From Ruminococcus sp. XPD3002 (GTDB lineage Bacteria > Bacillota > Clostridia > Oscillospirales > Ruminococcaceae), in the NCBI GenBank assembly GCA_900119535.1, contig FPJT01000004.1, forward strand, positions 62,001-126,000: 64,000 nucleotides of DNA, in the 5' to 3' direction. Positions 45,486-53,982 of the stretch are shown in pieces (position 1 is the first letter of the stretch; each line of letters begins with the position of its first letter). Below the pieces are notes generated by a model. It made no database searches. It had not been told where the DNA came from and saw only the letters and a list, made by a program, of their open reading frames with translations. A program made the translations under genes and the position numbers.

Positions 45486-46436
45486 TCAATACTCCGAGAA
45501 ATAGTCGTTGCTTCCTGATGAATTGCTGTTGGCAGCGGCAGTTGTAACAGTCTCGGCAGCAGCTTCCTGCGGTGCATCCGCAGCAAATGGAGTTGTTGCT
45601 TCTGCCGCATTATCCTGCGGAACTTCTGCCTGTTCGGGAGCAGCAGCTTGTCCGTCCTTCGATACTGTATTAGCGCAGAGCCAGTCGCTCCACTCACCAT
45701 AGTATTTTGCAAGCGGATGAATGCCGTCAGATGTATATTCGGCATTGAGTCCGCCGTATCCGTCATCGAATACACTGTTGACGTCGAGGTAGTAAGTTGT
45801 GGAATAGTCCGCAAGCTGAGCTATCCTGCTGTTGAGAGTATCGATATTGCCGTTATTGATGATACCGTCCTCAACGAAAGAGGAAACGTGCAGGTTAGCA
45901 AGAAGATATATTATAGCCTGAGGCTGTTTCGCCTTGATATCGTTCACAAGCGCACTGTACTTTGATATCGTTGTGTCCATATCATTTCCGACCTCGTTGA
46001 TGCCGAGCATCACATAGACCTTACCGTAGGTCTTGCTGTTGAGGACATCATCCACAGTTTTTCCGTCGACCGCTTCTGTAGCTATCCTGCTTGCCTGAAG
46101 TCCCTCACTGCAGAAATAGTCCGCATTTTTCAGCGAGCCGTACTCACTGATTCCCACCATACGTGAATCGCCGATAAACAGAGCGTCATCGAAGTAGCTC
46201 ACCGAACCTGCGGTATAGTTGACGGCAGGCTGAGCAGAACCCTCGGTAGATGCCTCTGTAGCCGCAGGAACTTCCCCTGCAGGAGCAGTCGGCGTAACAT
46301 TTGCCGAAACGGGTACAGCAGGTTCTTTCTTTGCGTCCGCACTTGTTTTCCAGATCTTATGCCACATGAAGGGCGATGCCACAAAACAGGTTATCAGAAG
46401 CAGGAAAGTGTATATGTATTGTTTGCCTTTGTTCAT
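45486..46436 (-). CDS. membrane-anchored SGNH/GDSL hydrolase
   Basis: This 316-residue protein has an N-terminal membrane anchor (about 8-28) and a Pro/Ala/Thr linker. The SGNH core has block I FIGDSRMVG (catalytic Ser), block III VMLGINEVGND, and block V SDGIHPLAKYY with the Asp/His pair. The C-terminal 50 residues are Ala/Glu-rich and disordered. It lies 29 bases after an MBOAT gene. Such pairs (PatA/PatB-like, or AlgI/AlgX-like) O-acetylate cell wall or exported glycans, with the SGNH protein as the outer transferase or esterase. Confidence 0.88.
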   Translation of the reverse strand: MNKGKQYIYTFLLLITCFVASPFMWHKIWKTSADAKKEPAVPVSANVTPTAPAGEVPAATEASTEGSAQPAVNYTAGSVSYFDDALFIGDSRMVGISEYGSLKNADYFCSEGLQASRIATEAVDGKTVDDVLNSKTYGKVYVMLGINEVGNDMDTTISKYSALVNDIKAKQPQAIIYLLANLHVSSFVEDGIINNGNIDTLNSRIAQLADYSTTYYLDVNSVFDDGYGGLNAEYTSDGIHPLAKYYGEWSDWLCANTVSKDGQAAAPEQAEVPQDNAAEATTPFAADAPQEAAAETVTTAAANSNSSGSNDYFSEY

Positions 46437-46465
46437 TTATCTATCATCCTTCTCCTTAATTGTCA

Positions 46466-47860
46466 TCAGAACCTGAAGTACAGGAACGGATCGTTCATAC
46501 CCTTGTACATGCAGTAAACGCATCCCCAGAATACTGCAAGGAGCAGTATCGCACAGAAAGGCGAACCCTTGATCTTCTTGTATATCATTTCGGGTATCCT
46601 TGTTGAGAACACTATGCCCGCAATGAAGAATTTGCGGTAGATGCCCCAGTACTTCACATAGTCGTCAGCCATGACCGCATAGGTTTTCTGCGGCAGGAAG
46701 GGCAGAAGTCTGCGGAAGTAGATACCGAGCTCGTGGAAATCTGTTATAGCGAACAGGAGCCAGGTAAGGGGAATCACAAGGAACATGTAAAGGTGTCCGA
46801 CTATCCTGTATTTATTCAGGAAATCGCCGATAACGAAGCGTTCAAGCATAATAAGTCCGAACAGCACCAGTCCCCAGAGTACGAAGTTCCAGCTTGCGCC
46901 GTGCCAGAGACCTGTGAACAGCCATACTATCAGGAAGTTGCGGACTGTTTTCTGAGTACCCTTTCTGTTTCCTCCGAGAGGGATGTATATGTTCTCTCTG
47001 AACCACGAACCGAGTGTTATATGCCATCTGCGCCAGAACTCTGTCATAGTTACGGAAAGGTAAGGATAATCGAAGTTTTTCGGGATATCGAAAGCCATCA
47101 TCTGACCGAGTCCCATTGCCATGTAGGAGTATCCCATGAAATCGAAATACAGCTGGAAAGAATAAGCGATTATACCCATCCACGCAAGCTTTGAGGAAAT
47201 GCTCTCATAGCCGATATTGGCAACATCTCTCCAGAGACCGCCAAGCTGGTTTGCGATGAGGACCTTGTATCCGAGTCCTATGGTGAAGGTCTTGAGACCG
47301 TTCTCTATCTTTCGGGGAGTATGCTGTCTTTTTTTCAGCTGTTCCGCAACTGTCCCGTATGTAACGATAGGACCTGCAATGAGCTGAGGGAACATACTGA
47401 TGTATGCGCCGTAGTTCACAAGACTTTGTTCCGAACGTGTTTTCCTTCGGTAAACGTCAATGATATAGGAAACGTTCTGGAAGGTATAGAAGCTTATACC
47501 GATAGGAAGGATAATATCCTTTACCGTCATATGCGTCCGGAGGAGTGCATTCGCATTTGTCAGGAAGAATCCCGAATACTTGAAGAACACAAGCCACCAG
47601 AAGTTGAAGATAATACCGAGAGTCAGCCACGCCTTGGCGGACCGTCGCTTATAGTAAATAAATTCGCCGATAATGAAATTGAACAGTATCGTAAGAAGGA
47701 ACAGCATTATGTATATCGGGTTATTGAGAACACCCATGCTGTAGAAGATGATACTACCAAGGAAAAGTATCGCATTTTTATACCTTGAAGGAGTCAAGGC
47801 ATATACTGCCATAAATGCAGGAAGGAATATAAAAATAAACTCCAGGCTGCTGAAAACCAT
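46466..47860 (-). CDS. MBOAT family O-acyltransferase (AlgI/PatA type)
   Basis: This 464-residue polytopic membrane protein has the AlgI-like signature: FYTFQNVSYIIDVYR, FPQLIAGPIV, and FWRRWHITLGSWFRENIYIPLGG. The catalytic histidine lies in WLFTGLWHGASWNFVLWG. It transfers acyl groups across the membrane to an exported polymer, most likely through the SGNH protein encoded next. AAGGGTGATAG precedes the ATG. Its promoter appears to lie about 300 bases upstream, beyond a MITE-like insertion and a terminator hairpin. Confidence 0.93.
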   Translation of the reverse strand: MVFSSLEFIFIFLPAFMAVYALTPSRYKNAILFLGSIIFYSMGVLNNPIYIMLFLLTILFNFIIGEFIYYKRRSAKAWLTLGIIFNFWWLVFFKYSGFFLTNANALLRTHMTVKDIILPIGISFYTFQNVSYIIDVYRRKTRSEQSLVNYGAYISMFPQLIAGPIVTYGTVAEQLKKRQHTPRKIENGLKTFTIGLGYKVLIANQLGGLWRDVANIGYESISSKLAWMGIIAYSFQLYFDFMGYSYMAMGLGQMMAFDIPKNFDYPYLSVTMTEFWRRWHITLGSWFRENIYIPLGGNRKGTQKTVRNFLIVWLFTGLWHGASWNFVLWGLVLFGLIMLERFVIGDFLNKYRIVGHLYMFLVIPLTWLLFAITDFHELGIYFRRLLPFLPQKTYAVMADDYVKYWGIYRKFFIAGIVFSTRIPEMIYKKIKGSPFCAILLLAVFWGCVYCMYKGMNDPFLYFRF

Positions 47861-47910
47861 TCTATCACCCTTTAATCTGAACTATATGGAAAGTGAGGGG
47901 TAAGAAACTG

Positions 47911-47964
47911 TTCACGGAGCGCTTGTCCGTGAATCAGAAAAAAACGGACAAAAACAAGTGTCCG
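47911..47964 (-). terminator. terminator plus second hairpin in the MBOAT leader
   Basis: On the leftward strand CGGACA (47959-47964) pairs with TGTCCG (47945-47950) and is followed by seven Ts. A second stem TTCACGGA/TCCGTGAA (47926-47933 with 47911-47918) follows. TTGTCCGT of the first is exactly complementary to ACGGACAA of the second, so the two structures exclude each other. Confidence 0.65.
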
Positions 47965-47992
47965 CTGAAATATCCATCACAAAATGCCTATA

Positions 47993-48151
47993 GGGCATCT
48001 CTGAAAACCCATTTTGTTAAGGAAAAAACAGATAGGTGCGACAGAGGCAAGGAAAGCTCCCGAAGGCGTGCTGTCGCACTCCGAGGGAGTTTGACGCAGC
48101 ATATGACGAGCATAGCCGTTTTTTCTTAAAAGTGGGTTTTTAGAGATGACC
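47993..48151. mobile_element. 159-bp MITE-like element
   Basis: The imperfect terminal inverted repeats are about 38 bp long. The left end starts GGGCATCTCTGAAAACCC; the right end, reversed, starts GGTCATCTCTAAAAACCC, and both run into TTAAG-AAAAAAC. TATA flanks each side (47989-47992 and 48152-48155), a possible target duplication. A 9-bp internal palindrome (48036-48044 with 48071-48079) lies in the middle. There is no transposase inside. I do not assign the ends to a named IS family. Confidence 0.8.
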
Positions 48152-48159
48152 TATATACT

Positions 48160-48188
48160 ATTCTACACGTTATTCGCAGTAAATTCAA
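48160..48188 (-). promoter_or_regulatory. sigma-A type promoter for the MBOAT-SGNH operon
   Basis: Leftward TTGAAT (48183-48188), a 17-bp spacer, then TAGAAT (48160-48165). The MITE-like element lies between it and the gene. Confidence 0.65.
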
Positions 48189-48319
48189 CAGATTTCGCCT
48201 TTTGTAACCATTTAGTAACCTTTTGCCGTAAAATTTTCTTTCAAAATCTGTTATAAATGCTCCATTTATTGCGAGTGTGTTTTATACAGGAGAATTTTTG
48301 CCGAATTTTCGCTTTTTTA

Positions 48320-48348
48320 TTGACAATCCTTTATTTGTGGGATATAAT
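48320..48348 (+). promoter_or_regulatory. full-consensus promoter of the YGPP-dockerin/radical SAM operon
   Basis: TTGACA (48320-48325), exactly 17 bp, then TATAAT (48343-48348): perfect in both boxes. It lies about 65 bases before the first precursor-like gene, and strong expression is expected. Confidence 0.92.
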
Positions 48349-48413
48349 TAACTCAACAGATTCTATTATATGTATCGATCTGCGTTACCACAATACGAAA
48401 GGAGCGATTGTTC

Positions 48414-49361
48414 ATGAAAAAATCCAATGCAACTGCCCTGACCGCGGCATTGTTTGCGGCTGCGCTGAATTTTATCCCCGATAACGGGATCAGTGCCGAT
48501 GCAGCGTCCGCCAACAACAATGAAACATCTTTCGATCCCGCTGTTATGGTATCTCAGGACCTTTACGGTCCGCCTTCAGTATTTACAAAGCCTGCTGATG
48601 AACCGACCTACGGTCCTTCAACAGAATTAATGGTTGCACTTTACGGCCCGCCTTCATTCTTCACATTGCCAGCTGTTCAGGACGATCCGGAAACTACCAC
48701 AACAACAGCTACCGGATATCAGTCATTTATAAAGACAGATCTGTATGCTCAGCCTCTTTACGGTCCGCCTTCGGTAATATTTACCATACCTACAGGCGTT
48801 TTCACACCTGAAACCACTACCACTACAGCTGACGGAATTCCTTCATTCATTCTGACAGATATCAAAGAACAGCCTATGTACGGTCCGCCTGTATACATCA
48901 GGACTGACCCGTTTTTTGAACGTCCCACCACTACACAGACTACAACCAAAGCAAATACCGTAACAACACCCGTTACCGATTTTGAAGACAGAGTTCTTGC
49001 AGAATACAAATCATTCGGTGCGATCTACGGACCTATGCCCTATACAGGCGATCTCAACGGAGACAAGGTCGTAAACACATTCGATCTTATCCTTGCAAGA
49101 CAAGCCGTCGTAACTCCTCCTACATCAACTTTCCAGTATGTATGGCACGGCGACCTCAACGGGGACGGTGTGTATTCAATAGCCGACGTTCTGCTTCTTA
49201 ACAAGTACCTTGCAGGAAACGAAAAGGCAGTTCAGGAAGCCCGTGAAGAAACTTGGAAGAAATATGCTGAAGAACCGGTTACAGAACCGGCTACCGAACC
49301 TGCAACCACAATGCCGACTTATGCGGCATTATACGGTCCGCCTTCAATGTTTGAACGCTGA
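48414..49361 (+). CDS. exported dockerin protein with seven YGP motifs (putative radical SAM substrate A)
   Basis: This 315-residue protein starts at MKKSNATAL after AAAGGAG. A signal-peptide-like N-terminus (about 1-31) ends in Ala-rich sequence. YGP motifs occur at Tyr51, 66, 77, 116, 156, 205 and 307. Five of them read (L/M)YGPP followed by S or V, usually S-V/F/M-F; the exceptions are YGPS (66) and YGPM (205). They are separated by TTTTT and Pro/Glu linkers. Residues about 211-268 form a type I dockerin with loops GDLNGDKVVNTFDL and GDLNGDGVYSIADV. Its neighbour downstream has the same plan and a radical SAM/SPASM gene follows, so I infer modification of the repeated motif. No catalytic domain is present. 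Confidence 0.85.
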   Translation: MKKSNATALTAALFAAALNFIPDNGISADAASANNNETSFDPAVMVSQDLYGPPSVFTKPADEPTYGPSTELMVALYGPPSFFTLPAVQDDPETTTTTATGYQSFIKTDLYAQPLYGPPSVIFTIPTGVFTPETTTTTADGIPSFILTDIKEQPMYGPPVYIRTDPFFERPTTTQTTTKANTVTTPVTDFEDRVLAEYKSFGAIYGPMPYTGDLNGDKVVNTFDLILARQAVVTPPTSTFQYVWHGDLNGDGVYSIADVLLLNKYLAGNEKAVQEAREETWKKYAEEPVTEPATEPATTMPTYAALYGPPSMFER

Positions 49362-49417
49362 TCGGAAAAGCGAAAATTCCGGCAGATTTTCCTACTTTGC
49401 GAAAGGAGTTTTGACCT

Positions 49418-50248
49418 ATGAAAAAAACAAGTGCAACAGCGCTTACAGCAGCAGTTTTCGCAGCAGCTTTGAATTTCATGCCCGAACCCGGTTCAGCCGA
49501 TGCCGCTTCACCGCAGCAGAATAGACAGGCCGATGCGGCTATTGTGACTACAACCACTACCACTATGCCGATGTCAGTTCCACTGTATGGTCCTCCGTGG
49601 ATGTTCGAGCCTGCAACAACTCCTCAGGATAACGAGGATGCAGATACTCGTACTACAACAGTGTTTAACGAGGATCCTTATCTCGATGAAACAACAACTA
49701 CTACTGCTGTAATGACTACGCCTCTCTACGGCCCTCCGTGGGTATTCGGAACCACAACCCAGAATGACGAGGATACCGAGGAAATGTATTCCACTACAAC
49801 TACTGCTACCAATACCAAGCCTGCACCGGTACTCGAACCCGGCGACAGAGTTATCGCCGAGATAAACGAAAACCTCGGACCAATTTACGGTCCTCAGCCG
49901 TATTTCGGTGACATCAACAGCGACGGCAGAGTTAATACCTTCGATCTTGTATCCGCTAGACAGCTCATCGTTTCGCCTCCTGATGAAAACGATCCAATGG
50001 TTACTTTCCCGCTTGTGTGGGCAGGCGACCTCAATAAGGACGGCGTATTCTCCATTGCAGATATAGTAAAGCTCAACAAGTTCCTTGAAGGAAAGACCGA
50101 CGCCGTTGAGACACAGAACAACGAAAACAATGAGGACATAAAAACTACAGGTACCAACGATGTATATGACCATCCCGACGGAACAACAACTACTACTTCT
50201 GTAATGGCTACACCTCTCTACGGCCCTCCGTGGGTTTTCGGACAATAA
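49418..50248 (+). CDS. exported dockerin protein with four YGPP(W) motifs (putative radical SAM substrate B)
   Basis: This 276-residue paralogue has nearly the same first 20 residues (MKKTSATALTAAVFAAALNF) and signal-like region as protein A. YGP motifs lie at Tyr57, 104, 157 and 268. Three read LYGPPW-V/M-F, and the last stands two residues from the C-terminus after the F-G-Q end. The fourth, IYGPQPY, abuts the dockerin exactly as IYGPMPY does in protein A. Thr-rich linkers separate the motifs. The dockerin (about 163-222) has GDINSDGRVNTFDL and GDLNKDGVFSIADI. Trp replaces Ser of protein A after YGPP. AAAGGAG precedes the ATG; the radical SAM gene starts 19 bases after the stop. Confidence 0.85.
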   Translation: MKKTSATALTAAVFAAALNFMPEPGSADAASPQQNRQADAAIVTTTTTTMPMSVPLYGPPWMFEPATTPQDNEDADTRTTTVFNEDPYLDETTTTTAVMTTPLYGPPWVFGTTTQNDEDTEEMYSTTTTATNTKPAPVLEPGDRVIAEINENLGPIYGPQPYFGDINSDGRVNTFDLVSARQLIVSPPDENDPMVTFPLVWAGDLNKDGVFSIADIVKLNKFLEGKTDAVETQNNENNEDIKTTGTNDVYDHPDGTTTTTSVMATPLYGPPWVFGQ

Positions 50249-50267
50249 TTTAAGGAGTTGAATATCC

Positions 50268-51341
50268 ATGCTTAACGTTCAGACCAAGATAAATGATATG
50301 AATAAGGTACGACAGTACCGCGAAAGCCTTAAAGTTACCCCACAGCTGAAGCACCTCTTTCTCGAACTCACTCTGAGATGCAACGAGAAATGTCTCCACT
50401 GCGGAAGCAGCTGCGGCGACGTTCATTCCGAGGAGCTTACTCCCACTCAGTACCAGAAATTCCTTGCAGAGGTCAAGGGCGATTTCGGTGTTGAAAACAA
50501 AATGCTATGCATAACAGGAGGAGAACCGCTTCTCAGAAAGGATTTCTTCGATATCATGGGCTCCGCTGCCGAGCTGGGATTCCACTGGGGCATGACAAGC
50601 AACGGCACTCTCATCGATGACAGCGTTGCAAGAGACCTTAAACGTGTCGGTATGGATACAATTTCGATCAGTATCGACGGACTCGCCGAGCACCATGACG
50701 CTTTCCGCCGCACTCCGAACGGCTGGCAGAAAGCTATGGACGGTATAGAAAGTCTCCTGCGCGTGGGCGGTTTCCATGCAGTTCAGGCAACAACTGTTGT
50801 AACACATCAGAATATCGGCGATCTTGACGAGCTCTACCGCATTTTCAACGATATGGACATAGATTCATGGCGTATCGTCAACATCGAGCCTATGGGACGT
50901 GCAAAACAGTACCCTGAATACCTCCTCACCGAGGATGACTATAAATATATGTTCGAGTATATCCGCAATAAGCGTATCGCAGGCGAACCCGTAACTTACG
51001 GATGCAGCCACTATCTCGGCATGGAATACGAAAGAGAAGTCCGCGACTGGTACTTCCTCTGCACAGCAGGTACATACATTGCAAGTATCATGGCAAACGG
51101 CGATATCACCGCCTGTCTTGACATCGAACGCCGCCCCGAGCACATACAGGGAAATATCCTGAAAGACCGCTTCAAGGATGTATGGGAGAACGGTTTCAAG
51201 GAGTTCAGACGCGATCTCTGCGAAGAGAACGAAAAATGCGCATCATGTCAGGAAAGACAGTATTGCCACGGAGATTCCTTCCATAGCTGGGACTTCGATA
51301 AGCACGAGCCGCTGCTCTGCTTCAAGGATATACTGTTCTGA
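50268..51341 (+). CDS. radical SAM peptide/protein maturase with SPASM-like C-terminus
   Basis: This 357-residue enzyme has the [4Fe-4S]-SAM motif C38, C42, C45 (LRCNEKCLHC), then GGEPLLR, TSNGTLID and ISIDGLAEHHD. The C-terminal SPASM-like cysteines are C-x12-G-x4-C (CTAGT...NGDITAC), then CASCQERQYC and a final Cys near residue 352. The auxiliary clusters are thus probably present, with a small departure from the standard spacing after CxxCx5C. SPASM enzymes modify ribosomally made peptides or proteins by radical chemistry. No PqqD-like leader-binding domain is visible. AAGGAG precedes the ATG and the two motif-bearing dockerin proteins lie immediately upstream. Confidence 0.9.
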   Translation: MLNVQTKINDMNKVRQYRESLKVTPQLKHLFLELTLRCNEKCLHCGSSCGDVHSEELTPTQYQKFLAEVKGDFGVENKMLCITGGEPLLRKDFFDIMGSAAELGFHWGMTSNGTLIDDSVARDLKRVGMDTISISIDGLAEHHDAFRRTPNGWQKAMDGIESLLRVGGFHAVQATTVVTHQNIGDLDELYRIFNDMDIDSWRIVNIEPMGRAKQYPEYLLTEDDYKYMFEYIRNKRIAGEPVTYGCSHYLGMEYEREVRDWYFLCTAGTYIASIMANGDITACLDIERRPEHIQGNILKDRFKDVWENGFKEFRRDLCEENEKCASCQERQYCHGDSFHSWDFDKHEPLLCFKDILF

Positions 51342-51365
51342 TAAAAATATACATGCAAAAGATTC

Positions 51366-51592
51366 ATATGTAATTATCGGGGGAAAACCTTTCTGAAGAA
51401 AGGTTCTTCCCCCGAACCCCTTTTCCAAAGACTTTCTGCCCCAAATTTTAAGCCTGGCAGGGTACTCTCTTATAGTATTACTAAACAAGTAGTTTTACAT
51501 GAGTACCCTGTCAGGCTTAAAATTTAAAGTAAAGGCTCTGAAAAAAAGCAGGGAGATCATTCATCAGAATGATCTCGCCGATAAATAATATA
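51366..51592 (+). repeat. three-hairpin intergenic element, copy C
   Basis: The left end ATATGTAATTATCGGGGG leads into a nested AAAACCTTTC hairpin closed by CGGGGGAA/TTCCCCCG. The central 18-bp inverted repeat (51450-51467 with 51501-51518) has one wobble pair. The third hairpin GAGATCATTC/GAATGATCTC lies near 51552-51576. Its central arm reads CAGGGTACTC instead of CATGGCACTC, with the matching change in the other arm. Confidence 0.85.
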
Positions 51593-51628
51593 AGCTTATG
51601 CATATAAATCCACTGTAACGTACTGCAT

Positions 51629-53665
51629 TTACTGGAAATCAGCCTGTATTGCATAGACGTCACGAGGCAGCACTTCAATAGTAGTATCCGTTGAATATGC
51701 GTCTCCTACCCAGCCTGTGAAGGTGTGGCCTTCGGCAGGTACTGCTGTGAGAGTTACGGGGATATCGCTGAAATATCTGCATTTCCAGTTATTGTCAACG
51801 AACTGCGGTGATATCGTATTCACCTTTATGGTACCCATGCTCTGGTCGTTTACCCATAATGTCATATCGGAGATATCGCCTGCACCGAGTACGTTCTGAA
51901 GTCCGCCGATGAATACATCTGTACGTCCGCGGAAGAAGGATTTCAGAGTTCCGATGCTTGAAGGATATGTGCTGCTGAAGCTGGGGACTATATAGGCAGG
52001 TCCGAAGCGGTCGAAATGCTCCTTCATAACGGGCATGTACATTTCCTTATACTTCTCTATCATTGCCTCGACCTTGTCCTCTGTGAAGTTGTTATTGGCT
52101 ATATCAAGGGCAGTGTTGAAGAAAAGTTGTCTGAAAGACTCATTCTCGTTCAGTGTCTTTGTGAAAATAACGGTATCGATGTCGGTGAATTGCGAATCTT
52201 CGATAGTTTTGGTTGAACCGCCTTCATTTCCGCCGTAAACGTTTGATGAGAAGTCCACATCGTAGAGCATCCAGCGCCAGCGTCCGTCGCCCTCGGCGTC
52301 ATCAATCTTATTGCGCATTTTCCACATACGGTAGTTGTTTACGGAATCCTCATAGAAAAGATCCTCATTGCCTATGTACATCTGAGCTGCGAAATAGTCC
52401 GCCATGCTCTGTATATCAACCATATTGCAGAGTTTTTCGTAGTTCTCGGCAGATGAAAGGTCGTTGCCGCGGACGAATTCCAGAAGCTCCTTATAGTCTG
52501 CAAGGTCGGATTCTTCACCATCCTCAAGCTCGCCGTTCTTTATTATGACTACTTCCTTTGAGGGATAGCCGTAGCGCTCCTGTATATACTTGCCGCTGTA
52601 GTCCTCGTTTATGTGGTATACGCCCCAGAATTCGCCGTCTATAAAGGCTATTACGGGACGTCCCTGCTGTGTCTCGAAATCACGGTCCTTTACCAGTTCC
52701 TGAAGGCAGGGATCACGGAATTTAGTGCCCTGATTGTCGTTTGCACCGTTTCTTATAACGAATGTATCATACTTTGTTATGGCTGAACCTGTACTCGTTT
52801 TAGCATCGGGAATGAGTTCGTAGTCCACCTTGCCCGAGCCGTATTCCTTACGTGCATAGAACTTAAGGGACTTCTGTACCGCAGCTCTTGAAGCCTTGCC
52901 TGTTATCCTCATGCCCATGTCCTCGGAGAATCCGAGCTTTCCGTCGCCCTCGAAGAAATCGACATGTACAGGCTTTTCCCACTCTTTTCCGTGCTGAGTG
53001 AAGTTAGCCTCATACTTCCAGTAGGTATTTGAGGAGATGAGATCCTTATTAGCCTCATCGTCCTTGAAAGCATCCCAGACCTCGCCCAAGTTATAGATAC
53101 CTGTCTTTTCGTTGTAGAGGTCGTCGGCGTTCACAGAGATAGAGATTATGGGAAGTCCGTTATATCTCTCTGAAAGGTCGAAGCCTATGAAGTAGCTTTT
53201 TGTAGCCACAAGACTGAGTCTGCCGTCCTTATCCGCAGCGGCAGCACGTATTACAGTGCCCTTTGCAACGGGATCTTTCGGTGCATAGAGCATACCTGCG
53301 CTTGGATAGGTAGTTTTGATGTTTGTTGAGAGGACGTTGTCTTCTTCGGACCTGTCCTCAACCTTTATGGGACCTGAATACTTCTGTGAATCAAGTGTGG
53401 GCATAGAGCCGTCCGTAGTGTAATATACGGTACAGCCTTCGGGAGCATTTATCTCCACGGACAGAGGTTCGCTGTAGAAACCGCTTTCCTCTGAAAAAGT
53501 CGGTGATTCGATATCTGCCGAATAAGCAGAGGCTTCTGATGATGATACCGAAGATGTTGATGAAGAACCGTTCCCCTTTTTATCCGAGCATCCTGTACCT
53601 GCCAGCGTAAGGAGCAGAGCCATTACAGCTGCGGCAGTTCTTTTTTTTCTGTATATAGAATGCAT
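51629..53665 (-). CDS. CotH kinase family lipoprotein
   Basis: This protein has 678 residues from the ATG preceded by CAGGAG. It has a lipoprotein signal with lipobox cysteine near residue 26 (LAGTGC). A chitobiase/hexosaminidase C-terminal-like segment (SFSEE-like start, VYYTTDGSMPT) leads into the CotH kinase domain, with VIRNGANDNQGTKFRDP, VIAFIDGEFWGVYHINED and the active-site-like RWRWMLYDVDFSSN. A C-terminal InlB-type beta repeat (TAVPAEGHTFTGWVGDAY) ends it. CotH proteins are atypical extracellular kinases. It is monocistronic with a good promoter and converges on the radical SAM gene. Confidence 0.9.
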   Translation of the reverse strand: MHSIYRKKRTAAAVMALLLTLAGTGCSDKKGNGSSSTSSVSSSEASAYSADIESPTFSEESGFYSEPLSVEINAPEGCTVYYTTDGSMPTLDSQKYSGPIKVEDRSEEDNVLSTNIKTTYPSAGMLYAPKDPVAKGTVIRAAAADKDGRLSLVATKSYFIGFDLSERYNGLPIISISVNADDLYNEKTGIYNLGEVWDAFKDDEANKDLISSNTYWKYEANFTQHGKEWEKPVHVDFFEGDGKLGFSEDMGMRITGKASRAAVQKSLKFYARKEYGSGKVDYELIPDAKTSTGSAITKYDTFVIRNGANDNQGTKFRDPCLQELVKDRDFETQQGRPVIAFIDGEFWGVYHINEDYSGKYIQERYGYPSKEVVIIKNGELEDGEESDLADYKELLEFVRGNDLSSAENYEKLCNMVDIQSMADYFAAQMYIGNEDLFYEDSVNNYRMWKMRNKIDDAEGDGRWRWMLYDVDFSSNVYGGNEGGSTKTIEDSQFTDIDTVIFTKTLNENESFRQLFFNTALDIANNNFTEDKVEAMIEKYKEMYMPVMKEHFDRFGPAYIVPSFSSTYPSSIGTLKSFFRGRTDVFIGGLQNVLGAGDISDMTLWVNDQSMGTIKVNTISPQFVDNNWKCRYFSDIPVTLTAVPAEGHTFTGWVGDAYSTDTTIEVLPRDVYAIQADFQ

Positions 53666-53700
53666 AGTATTTTTCTCCTGACTAAAAATATACAAGTTAT

Positions 53701-53729
53701 ATTATACAACAATATTGACCGTCAGTCAA
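53701..53729 (-). promoter_or_regulatory. sigma-A type promoter for cotH
   Basis: Leftward TTGACT (53724-53729), a 17-bp spacer, then TATAAT (53701-53706). Confidence 0.8.
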
Positions 53730-53928
53730 GAGAATCTATGAAAAACCGCAATTATCTGTTAACAAATTATAAATAAGCAATTTTTGATATCACGGTGCTC
53801 TATACAATAGTAAGGAAACAGAAGATAAATCGGTGTGAAAAAGCTTGAAAAAGTGTGAAAACAGATAAAATAGTGAGATAAATTCAAAAAAATATAAAAA
53901 AACGCTTTGAATCGTCCTCGGATTATAT

Positions 53929-53957
53929 TTGAAGTTCATATGAACCTGTGATATAAT
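53929..53957 (+). promoter_or_regulatory. promoter with palindromic operator for the DUF1836 regulator
   Basis: TTGAAG (53929-53934), a 17-bp spacer, then TATAAT (53952-53957). The perfect palindrome GTTCATATGAAC (53934-53945) overlaps the -35 box and spacer, a typical place for a repressor site. Confidence 0.75.
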
Positions 53958-53982
53958 CATATCATCACGTGAGAGGAGTTCA

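Noticed and set aside
51629..53665. Including cotH in the YGPP-dockerin radical SAM system
   Set aside because: It is convergent, has its own promoter, and is separated by an intergenic element; a link by shared substrates remains speculative.
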